A stretch of DNA of 64,000 nt from Pseudeuparius sepicola. Taxonomy: Eukaryota > Arthropoda > Insecta > Coleoptera > Anthribidae. This document shows positions 37,152-47,450 of the stretch, piece after piece. Below the pieces are notes generated by a model, which saw only the letters and a list, made by a program, of their open reading frames with translations, was not told where the DNA came from and ran no database searches. The stretch is taken from NCBI GenBank assembly GCA_963920635.1, contig OY987303.1, positions 48,669,223-48,733,222 of the forward strand. The letters run 5' to 3'. How positions within the stretch are numbered: the first letter of the stretch is position 1; every line of letters starts with the position of its first letter. The position numbers were made by a program, and so were the translations under genes.

Positions 37152-37779
37152 AGGTGCCTTCGGGTAATATCGCCCTGCTAAGACATTACACTTCTTAAAA
37201 TCCTTAGATTTATATTAAAACTAACAACAATAAACATTTTGGACCAGTAAAGCCATATTCTTTATTAACTATTTGACAGAAATAAAATACATCAATTCTT
37301 AGCAAGAATAATAACGATCTTTGAAAACGTCGTAAATGGACGATATTTTTGCCCGTTGCTGAAATTTCGCCCACTTGGTTTGAAATAACGCCCGTAATAT
37401 AAATAACATTATAGCGAACATCCGGGACATTCAAATGCCTCTTCTGTGAGTCCGACACAATTTTCATGGACCGAATTCTTGCATTTCACACATTGTCTCG
37501 TATCATATTGTACGTATTTAAAATAAAAGGCTGAAATATCGCCCATCTTATTTGTGTGGGCGATATTTCCGACAGTGAAATGATCATCGTGCCCTCTCAC
37601 ACAGTTTTTGCAGACTGTGGCGGTTGGTTATTTAGATTTAAATACGTTGTTGCTATTGGCTGTTCAAAACATGCTATTAAAAAATACTAACCTCATTGGT
37701 TAGTAGGAAAACTTCGACAAGGCGCCAAATTTAAAAGTGGGCGATATTTCAGACTGGGCGATATTACCCGAAGGCGCCT
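37152..37779 (-). mobile_element. pogo-type miniature element with PHD remnant, unit 1
   Basis: TIR AGG.GCCTTCGGGTAATATCGCCC-like (24 bp, two mismatches) at both ends, TA at 37150-37151 and 37780-37781. The motif GGGCGATATT or its complement occurs about six times, clustered near the ends and in the middle. On the minus strand 37409-37600 ends with CVKCKNSVHENCVGL and EAFECPGC, the second half of a PHD finger like the one closing the pogo transposase at 3660. The rest of the transposase is gone. Confidence 0.85.
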
Positions 37780-38345
37780 TAGAGGTTGCAAAGCCGACAT
37801 TCCGAAGAAATAAGTGAAAAAAACATCATCCCAGATTCCTACATTACCGTGGGCAGGACCAACTACCATCAATCCCAACTATTCAGCTTCCTAAACGACT
37901 CCAACTCTTGTAGGTTCCGTCAGAATTATATCCACGACGAAAACTTCGCCGAGTAAACAAAAAAATATTAGCACTACGCGGTATATTAAACCGTAAGGAG
38001 ACTTTTTACACTAAATCAACTCGAAATAGGTGTCGATAAAGAGAGAACATAACATCGCCACGGAGGCTGCTAAAGCGACCTGCGTGGAAATCTTCATCAC
38101 CCAAGATACAAGACAATAAGGATATAAGATTAGCGAGTGTAAATGTAATAATTACAAGAAAAGGTGATAATGGGCAAACACTCAACGTATCACGAAAATA
38201 AATCCAGATTACCTGCTAATGAGTCAAAATCGAAACATTATAACCTCAAAAAACTACCAAAAAAGGTTCTGAACAGTCGACCGGTTAACAGCGGTGGGTA
38301 TCACAAACAGTACAGCAAACCCAGGAAGTGAGTTATCTTTTCATA

Positions 38346-38973
38346 AGGTGCCTTCGGGTAATATCGCCCTGCTAAGACATTACACTTCTTAAAATCCTTA
38401 GATTTATATTAAAACTAACAACAATAAACATTTTGGACCAGTAAAGCCATATTCTTTATTAACTATTTGACAGAAATAAAATACATCAATTCTTAGCAAG
38501 AATAATAACGATCTTTGAAAACGTCGTAAATGGACGATATTTTTGCCCGTTGCTGAAATTTCGCCCACTTGGTTTGAAATAACGCCCGTAATATAAATAA
38601 CATTATAGCGAACATCCGGGACATTCAAATGCCTCTTCTGTGAGTCCGACACAATTTTCATGGACCGAATTCTTGCATTTCACACATTGTCTCGTATCAT
38701 ATTGTACGTATTTAAAATAAAAGGCTGAAATATCGCCCATCTTATTTGTGTGGGCGATATTTCCGACAGTGAAATGATCATCGTGCCCTCTCACACAGTT
38801 TTTGCAGACTGTGGCGGTTGGTTATTTAGATTTAAATACGTTGTTGCTATTGGCTGTTCAAAACATGCTATTAAAAAATACTAACCTCATTGGTTAGTAG
38901 GAAAACTTCGACAAGGCGCCAAATTTAAAAGTGGGCGATATTTCAGACTGGGCGATATTACCCGAAGGCGCCT
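38346..38973 (-). mobile_element. same miniature element, unit 2
   Basis: Same element shifted by 1194 bp. It has the same flanks as in unit 1, so it was multiplied by duplication of the unit, not by a new insertion. Confidence 0.85.
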
Positions 38974-39539
38974 TAGAGGTTGCAAAGCCGACATTCCGAA
39001 GAAATAAGTGAAAAAAACATCATCCCAGATTCCTACATTACCGTGGGCAGGACCAACTACCATCAATCCCAACTATTCAGCTTCCTAAACGACTCCAACT
39101 CTTGTAGGTTCCGTCAGAATTATATCCACGACGAAAACTTCGCCGAGTAAACAAAAAAATATTAGCACTACGCGGTATATTAAACCGTAAGGAGACTTTT
39201 TACACTAAATCAACTCGAAATAGGTGTCGATAAAGAGAGAACATAACATCGCCACGGAGGCTGCTAAAGCGACCTGCGTGGAAATCTTCATCACCCAAGA
39301 TACAAGACAATAAGGATATAAGATTAGCGAGTGTAAATGTAATAATTACAAGAAAAGGTGATAATGGGCAAACACTCAACGTATCACGAAAATAAATCCA
39401 GATTACCTGCTAATGAGTCAAAATCGAAACATTATAACCTCAAAAAACTACCAAAAAAGGTTCTGAACAGTCGACCGGTTAACAGCGGTGGGTATCACAA
39501 ACAGTACAGCAAACCCAGGAAGTGAGTTATCTTTTCATA

Positions 39540-40167
39540 AGGTGCCTTCGGGTAATATCGCCCTGCTAAGACATTACACTTCTTAAAATCCTTAGATTTA
39601 TATTAAAACTAACAACAATAAACATTTTGGACCAGTAAAGCCATATTCTTTATTAACTATTTGACAGAAATAAAATACATCAATTCTTAGCAAGAATAAT
39701 AACGATCTTTGAAAACGTCGTAAATGGACGATATTTTTGCCCGTTGCTGAAATTTCGCCCACTTGGTTTGAAATAACGCCCGTAATATAAATAACAATAT
39801 GGCGAACATCCGGGACATTCAAATGCCTCTTCTGTGAGTCCGACACAATTTTCATGGACCGAATTCTTGCATTTCACACATTGTCTCGTATCATATTGTA
39901 CGTATTTAAAATAAAAGGCTGAAATATCGCCCATCTTATTTGTGTGGGCGATATTTCCGACAGTGAAATGATCATCGTGCCCTCTCACACAGTTTTTGCA
40001 GACTGTGGCGGTTGGTTATTTAGATTTAAATACGTTGTTGCTATTGGCTGTTCAAAACATGCTATTAAAAAATACTAACCTCATTGGTTAGTAGGAAAAC
40101 TTCGACAAGGCGCCAAATTTAAAAGTGGGCGATATTTCAGACTGGGCGATATTACCCGAAGGCGCCT
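39540..40167 (-). mobile_element. same miniature element, unit 3
   Basis: Differs from units 1 and 2 by a few substitutions (e.g. ACAATATGGCG at about 39796 versus ACATTATAGCG). One of them removes a stop, so the minus-strand frame containing the PHD remnant is 102 codons here (39680-39988) instead of 63. Confidence 0.85.
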
Positions 40168-40472
40168 TAGAGGTTGCAAAGCCGACATTCCGAAGAAATA
40201 AGTGAAAAAAACATCATCCCAGATTCCTACATTACCGTGGGCAGGACCAACTACCATCAATCCCAACTATTCAGCTTCCTAAACGACTCCAACTCTTGTA
40301 GGTTCCGTCAGAATTATATCCACGACGAAAACTTCGCCGAGTAAACAAAAAAATATTAGCACTACGCGGTATGTTAAACCGTAAGGAGACTTTTTACACT
40401 AAATCAACTCGAAATAGGTGTCGATTAAGCACGATGATTAAAGATTATTAGGAATTCAAAGAGAGAACATAA

Positions 40473-40913
40473 CCGTTCTTAACCCTTAACCCACGGAGCA
40501 CCGTACCTGTGGCGTTGATGAGAAGTCAGAAAAACGGGCGAAATTTTCGGACGAGCCCCTTTTATAACCTCCATCTGTCAAAACGTATTTTTGCCTTCTC
40601 GAAGATTATAGAAGGATTTCCTTTTTAAAGCTATGATAAAAAAATTTAATCTGAGCAGAAAACGGAAATTGCCTGACCACCAAACACAAAGGTTAGGCTA
40701 AAACATTGTTGACAGTTGCTATGGAAGTTAGCCGTTCTTCTTCTTCAACATTTACTTCTAGGGCTTGGGTCTCAGATTACCTACCTTACCAGATTACGTA
40801 CCTCATTAGGACTTTAATTTTATTTAAATAACGTTTGAAGTAATTTGAAAGCGAATCATCAGTAACGCACCTGTATCAAAACCACTATAGAGTTCGTTTA
40901 CCTAATAGTATGA
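40473..40913. other. anonymous sequence
   Basis: No supported gene. Confidence 0.35.
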
Positions 40914-42046
40914 GAGCCGGCCGGATGATTTCAACTCACATACGATTATAGAATAAGATGTTATGTAAAATGTAGACAGTATATTGTTTTACTTGAAGCG
41001 AGTAGGTTGCCATAATTAATATGGGCCCGATCATTGTTATTTAAAGAAATTGTGGTTAATTTTTAGGCAAATCTACTCTCATATGATTATAGAACAAAAT
41101 AGGAAAGGAGGCCCATGGAGCAACAATAAAAAAATGGTCCGTTGGTCCTTTAGAAATCCGATAGGCGTATTTTCGGGGCGCCGAAAATCCTCCGCTGTTA
41201 AATACGGCGAGAAAGACAGGGGCAAGTCTGGACCTCGGGAACGCGAGTTGCGTGCGAAGTCCCGCTATACAGCCATGCATACCGTTCGATGCCCAGAAAA
41301 AAAAATTCTTCAAACGGGTTTTTGGGGAGATGGCCGGGGAACGAGTCAACATATTCAACGAAACAGGTAAATTATTTCCCGTTTTTGTGTTATTAAGGAT
41401 TTTTGGCGAAAAAAAAACGACCAACGCAGGTGGGACGCATCTTTTTTACATGATTGGTCGACATTTCCCGACAAAGTCTGAAAACTGTCAGAAATTGCTC
41501 TTTTTCGCCGAGCTACAGCTAAGTTATTTCAGCTAGGGGCTCTAGGGTCGGAATTTTTAAAGCTTTCCTCAAGTCTTCAAGTGAGGTTCAGATGCCTCCG
41601 ATGCCCCCGAAAAAATCAAAAAAATGATAGAAAAAACACGCAATTTCTAAGAGCTGTTCCTCAGGATTTCCCGTGAATTTCGCTAATTCTCGAAACTTGA
41701 AAATCGGGAGTCGGGAAATTTTATTAAATATCGGATTTTCGAGGGTTCTTTCGGCACTGGAGGAAAGTGCAAGACCCAATTAAGGAATTTTCCACTTCCT
41801 TCGATTTTTAGAACGGCACTTTTCGAATTTATCAAAAGATTTTTGCGAAAAGGTAGTAAATATGTTAATGGAACGGTTGTACCCATTAAAAATTAACCAC
41901 AACTTCTTTAAATAACAATGATCGGGCCTATATTATCTGAGGCAACTTACTCGCTTCAAGCCTTCAAGTAAAGAAATATACTCTATACATTTTACATAAC
42001 ATCTTACTCTATAGTCTTATGAGAGTTGAAATAATGCGGCCGGCTC
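40914..42046. mobile_element. 1.13-kb element with about 155-bp terminal inverted repeats
   Basis: GAGCCGGCCGGATGATTTCA at 40914 pairs with the complement ending at 42046. Pairing continues through AAGATGTTATGTAAAATG and GATCATTGTTATTTAAAGAA to about 41068 / 41890. The 820-bp interior has open frames of about 100 codons on both strands (41050-41424) that are shadows of each other and show no domain. A TCATATGATTATAGAA word inside repeats the arm. Confidence 0.85.
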
Positions 42047-42229
42047 TTGGACTATAATCATATCATGATAAATAATCAACACACTTCCGTGTATGTATGG
42101 TTGCATTAGTAGTGACAGTTTTTATTCGCGTTAGTAAATACTTTGCCGCATACAGGGCAATCTAAGTTCAAAAACCGTAGTAACAGAGAAAATTGACTAA
42201 TTTCACGTTACACAATAACTAATCGAACG

Positions 42230-42520
42230 ATATAAAACTGTCGTAATTGAATTTGTAAACCCGCTGACAATTATTAAACCGGCCCAAGATCAAACGTCGA
42301 CGAAATTGTTCCATTCTGGAACTTTAACGATAATTGTGGCGCCGAGCCGGGCGGAATGACTGAGGATCCAGCGGTGATTGCCTGGCAGTTAACTTAATCA
42401 TAGTTTAATTTCGCGGCTTCAGCCCCAGCCCCGGAGCACACACGCCGCCGGTCTGGGCTTAGGCTCCGGCCCCGTTTCAGGTGATAGAGAAAATCTAGTT
42501 GCGGCAGTCGGAGCCGTGAG
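42230..42520. repeat. diverged dispersed segment, copy 2
   Basis: Partner of 33540-33800; GC-richer than copy 1 around CCCCAGCCCCGGAGCACACA and GGCTCCGGCCCCGTTTC. No gene. Confidence 0.65.
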
Positions 42521-43625
42521 GATGAATAGATGGTTTTTGTCCTCTTTTATTCCTTCGCTTTAGGATCCTCTTGTAAAGAAGTTCATTTTACAAGCTCTTA
42601 TTTAACTTCACCTGTTAGTCGGTGGTCAGATCTTGCAACCGAATTTTAAACCGGTTCCGCCCAGCTGATTGAGCTGGAATTTTGCACACACTTTTGGTGC
42701 TGGTAACAATACAATCCAGAATACCCCATATTGTCATTTGTTCAAAATAGCGGCCGCTGCCAAAAAGGTTTGACGAGTAGAAAACTACAATGTAAATGAG
42801 GTCATACTAAATCCAATATAGCGGCCGATCCAGGATGATGGATTACCTATATATTTCTTCGCAACCTCCGTGTCATGGGTATCAAATGAAAGAGTTTGTC
42901 AAGCAGAATAAGTGCCTTAATTCTAAGCGCATGCCCCATGATGATAGCTCCAAATGTCACAGGAAAAACGCCTTGTAATGATGATGCGTTAGCAACTTTT
43001 ATTTAAACCATGCACTAAGACGAATAAAATAATCACTATTATCGCTGAAAATAATTTAATATTTTATGTTGAATTGTTTGTTTTCTATGCAGACTATTTC
43101 TCACACACTATGTTTATTCTAAAACTAAACCTAGCAGCGGGAGTTCCGGAGATCGGTATATATTTTCTTCAAAAATACTACCACTGAGCTTAACTATTAC
43201 TGGTCAAATTTCAATAGTCAAGTAAGTACTAAGATACACAGCGGTGGAGTTCTTTTTTTTTTAATTGAATTATGGCAATATTTCCCCAAACAATCAGTCT
43301 GCTGAACAGAAATTGGGCACTCCTGTGTTTTTTGGGAATGAAGAATAAGCCGAATAATGTCAATTACTACGTATCTCACAGAGTCACTAAAGTTAAAAAT
43401 TATCTACCCATATTCACAAAAAAATTAGGAATGATGATTGGGATTTGATTTCGGTCTACCAGATTGAGAAGCAAAGGCCTAGCCCCATATCTACAACAAA
43501 TGTGTTCATGAAATAACTTGCTTAATATGTTCTTTACGTGACATAATAAAAGGAATTTAGCAAAGACATACGTTTTTACTATCGCAACCTACTTCGAAGT
43601 CAAATTTAAATGAATACTCGTTATA
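42521..43625. other. anonymous sequence
   Basis: No supported gene. ATAGCGGCCG occurs twice, at about 42749 and 42820, 71 bp apart. Confidence 0.4.
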
Positions 43626-44539
43626 TACAGTGTGTCCCTGGATTGTTTGGACGACTACTAAAAATGACAAAATCTATCTAGTTTTAATATTGGTAAAAAA
43701 CTTCAACATAATTGTGAGTAAAATTTCAACCTTTTCTTAATATTTTCTAAAAAATTTCGATTTAAAATTTGATCTTTTGGGATTCAACCCTGCTTGGTTT
43801 CAAACTAATTTGTGACATAATTTTAGTTTCAAAAAATCACGTATGTTTTGGAAATTTTGAAAAAACTAATTTTTTACTCCATTTAAGAGACCTTTTTGTA
43901 GGCGTTACGACAAAATCTTATTGAGAAAACTTGTTCAGAATGAAAACTGAGTAGGTGTGTGAAATTTCAAAAATCTAGGCCTCCTTTGATTTTTAGCCTT
44001 TTTCCCATTTTTTTAGAAGAGTGTCCTTTCTGTAGCTTTCAGTAATATTATTAAAGAAACTTGTTCGTGATAAATACTCGGTAGGTGTAAAATATTTGAA
44101 AAGCCTAGGCCCACTTTGATGTTTTTCTACTAAAATATTTCATACTCACAAAAATCAAAGTAGGCTTAGGTTTTTGAAATTTTTCACGCCTACCCAGTTT
44201 TTCATCATGAATAAGTTCCCTTAATAATATTTTGACGTTAAAGCACAAAAAGAACAGTTTTATAAAAAAGTGGCAAAAAGGCTAAAATCAAAGTAGGTTA
44301 GACATTTGAAATTTCACAGGCCTTCTGAGCAAGTTTCCTTAATAACAGTTTGTCGCTAAACTTATAAAAAGGTCACTGTACTCATGCCAAAAATTAGTTT
44401 TTTCAAAATTTTTAAACTAAAAGTATGTCAGAAATTAGTTTCAAACCGAGCATGGCTGAACCCCAAAAGATAAACTTCCAACTCGATTTTTTTATCATTT
44501 ACAATAAGAATCGTCCAAACAATCCGGGGATACAAGGTA
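43626..44539. mobile_element. palindromic fold-back element FB-5
   Basis: The left tip continues into CCTGGATTGTTTGGACGA and the right tip is its complement, TCGTCCAAACAATCC. TA is at both ends. The arms pair nearly to the centre. Sub-repeats start at about 43887 and 44018 (CCTTT.TGTAG), spaced about 132 bp, as in the element at 2249, and the two elements share CCCTGCTTGGTTT and CTTGTTCAGAATGA. No coding capacity. Confidence 0.85.
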
Positions 44540-46720
44540 GATTTGTTGGAAAATGTAAAGAAACATAAAATTAAAATTATGAACCTGCAAGACCAAAAAG
44601 ATAAAAGTACAACCACGATTCAAAAACAGCGCAAATTGAATGTGTAGCCGTGACTCCTTGCAGGGGTGTTGTGTTAAAAAAAGACCGAACATTAAATGTA
44701 TTTTTGTCTCTGCATTCTGCAATGAATCTGGTTGAATACACAACATTTGAATATCCAAGGCAAAGGTTTCAAAATCTAACAATATTTCAACCTTATAAAC
44801 ACAAACCAACATCCATTACCTTTTAAATTTGCTAGTTCGGGTACCCAAGTATGTATGTAAAATTTACGAGGGGTTGGTTGTGACCACTTATTTAGTTGCA
44901 AACAAAAAAAAGAACAGAACAACTTTACGAGTTTTGCAAAATTTTACACTACCAGTTTCAGTGACTAGGTATGTAGACTTTCAGCTTAATTAAAATTGTT
45001 GGACTATACTGACGAAGCTCTCAGGGAGGCAGTCCCGGCCATGTTCGAGAAATTCAACGTAGCCCCCTAGCGAATTGCCAGATATGTCTCAGTATTTACC
45101 GAAGACAATGTACATATACCTATGACCCCCATCGAAATGCTTGCAGTGACCAACTAGGTACACATAAATCCTTGTATACATCTGACGAGACGAGCACGAG
45201 CCTAGTATGCGCGCTGCTCGTCACAACCTTTTTACACAGCGAGTGCACTGCTGGTGTACACGTACAAGGTGTCCCAGATTTGATGGTTTTGGTTTCTATT
45301 TCCTGAAGAGACAGACAAACTGTTAATTTGTTTAAAGTGTACTGTACTCGATTTTCGATAAATGTTGAACACCACAAACCGCATCAAGACATCTATATTC
45401 GTTTGGGAGATACAAGGCGTTCCTCGTTTTGTCGACTTTCTTAAACGACACTTCTTTCTATTTAATTCGTACCTTGTTAAACGTATATTTTGGCAAGAAT
45501 ATTATTATTTGAAATTTTGCCATATTTCATTTTAGAGACCTGATCATGACACAATAAGTTACCGAAACGCTGACAAAAAAATGTTTCTGATAAATGTTTG
45601 GCTAAAAACACATTATGCAAAATTAGAGCAGCTAGCCATATCGATATATTACAAATTATTACCACAAAAGTAAAAACTAAAATGCACTACAGGTACACAG
45701 AAAATAAAGGTTTTCTTAACTACCCAGGATGTCTCTGATCCTTTGTTTTAATTTTTCATATCAATCCAATCCCAACCGAGAATTGAGTTTCATCTCACGG
45801 GATCAGTACAAAGAATGTTACTATTAATTTTAAGGTGCATATTATTCGGATATTCTTATAAAACATTTATTATAACAAATATGGCAAATTATGGAATTAT
45901 TCTATTGGGAATTCAAACTAATTCACATTTTTATTGTTATTTTTCTGTTGAGCTGTGTTACATCTTTGTTTATTGTTATTAAATTCAATATCTATATGTG
46001 ATAGGACGTTGGTTTTACCTGGATAGTACAAAAAATACCAAGCTAAGGAACAAGGCTTGTAACCACGGTTATTGTGTGCCCCAGTGCCAAAAAGAATACT
46101 GAGAGAAAGTTAAGTTATATGCGTTTCCTAGGAAAACCCCAGGCAAAGTTTATGTTGAGACTAAGACTAATAATGGGATAAGAGAGTTAACTTAGGCAGA
46201 TTTTTTCTAAAAACAAAAAACACATTAGCCACAAAACAAACAAATAGTCGTATTCATTTTTCAATGGACATGACTCGATATAATGCCCTTTTTTTCTTGG
46301 AAACCTTATACACCTGGTCAATAATAGTAATAGTATTGTACTATATTGTACTGTCCAAACTCGTTGTCTTGGTTACCACATTTATTGCTTAACCTTCACA
46401 AATCACAAATAAACTTGTCAGATATACTGTCCCTGACCAAAAATATTCTCTCACCTCCAAAAATCACACTAAAATCGCTTATAACCTTCAACTTTTCTCA
46501 GGCCCAATTCCCAGGGCTTATATATTCAAATGGAAGCCTGGAGACTACTCTATAATATTTCTGGCCTATGACAGATGCACAAATCAAAGTTCTAGCAAAT
46601 TTCTAGAAACTGATGGAAGCTCTACAGAGAAAACAATGGAAACTAAAAGAAAATGAGGGCTCTGGGCGCCTCAGGCCAACAAAGATGCAACGGAAAATGT
46701 CTCTAAATGAATCATAAAAA
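44540..46720. other. anonymous region with single TIR-like ends
   Basis: No supported gene. GTACAAGGTGTCCCAGATTT at about 45264 and GATACAAGGCGTTCCTCG at about 45409 look like element ends without partners. A short phrase LDYTDEALREAVPAMFEKFN (plus strand, from about 45000) resembles a transposase N-terminal helix but is too short to assign. Confidence 0.35.
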
Positions 46721-47450
46721 TTATAAAACTGTAAGTAGAATACCCAAACTTAAAATGTATCTGCTAAATCTATGAGTAGGTTGGAAACCAGTGCAGACAT
46801 GTTCACTGAAAGCCGATATAACAACTTTAGAGGCATTTTTCGTTACACTGCCTCCCTCTAATATTTGATCTAATATATGACCTTCATCTATCTTCTCATG
46901 GTATGGAGACAACCTGACGACATTTACTATCTTCATCTTTGCTGTTGGGCTACGTCTTATACGATAAACGACATCATTAATCTTGTTCACGACGATGTAC
47001 GGTCCTTCCCAAGTTCTATCGAGTTTCGGGGACCAACCTTTTGTTCGCTTGGGATTGTATAACCACACTTTGTCACCCATATTAAATTCAACACTAGTTG
47101 CTTTTATGAACCAACTGGAGACGCTTGTCTCCGAAAATAATCACAGCAGAACGGTAGGACAATAGAAAAGGTGGTATGCATGGGTCCCAATTACTTTGTT
47201 TCTGATTCACTATCATCTTCAGGTACGTTTCTTAAGTCTTGTTGAACAGTTTCATCAGATTGGGGGTGGAGAAGTGTAGTTCTTGTCTTGGAAATCCCTA
47301 GCAAGCGGCAGACATTTTGGAATACCTCCGAAATTTTAACTTGTATTATGTCTTGGCCAACGTAACTTTTTATATGAACCTTACTAATTTCAAGCAAATG
47401 TTTTCGCCTTCTTATAATACTCAGGTATCAAAGACCAGAAAGTGTTACGT
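46721..47450 (-). pseudogene. Ty3/gypsy integrase relic
   Basis: Minus strand. Around 47191-47397 is the end of the integrase core (VCRLLGISKTRTTLLHPQSD, where working copies read PQSDGxVER). Then, after frame changes, WDPCIPPFLLSYRSAV appears. At 46721-47080 is the C-terminal domain: GDKVWLYNPKRTKGWSPKLD, WEGPYIVVNKINDVVYRI, VVRLSPYHE. The second half of the core and the linker contain several stops. No LTR, protease or RT was found nearby, so this is an isolated fragment. Confidence 0.88.

Larger units (their letters stand above)
36989..40472. repeat. tandem array of three 1194-bp units
   Basis: Units start at CAACGTATCACG at 36989, 38183 and 39377 (period exactly 1194). The first two appear identical over long stretches, and the third has a few substitutions. 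The layout is S-L-S-L-S. S is about 1.06 kb and contains a 628-bp TIR element. L is a 131-bp linker that is a piece of the 329-bp repeat at 35508. In unit 3 the sequence between GTCGAT and AAAGAGAGAACATAAC has 35 extra bases (40426-40460), so units 1 and 2 carry a deletion there. The linker joins at short microhomologies (TAAC, CAA). Confidence 0.93.

Noticed and set aside
37409..39988. Three tandem PHD-finger genes
   Set aside because: Only half a finger is present, the upstream part of each frame is non-coding TIR sequence, and the copies come from duplication of the 1194-bp unit.
36989..40472. CRISPR-like array
   Set aside because: Units are over 1 kb with no short spacers, and the window is eukaryotic.
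41050..41424. Overlapping open frames of 106 and 122 codons on opposite strands
   Set aside because: They overlap each other inside a TIR element's interior, share no domain, and look like mutual shadows in moderately GC-rich sequence.
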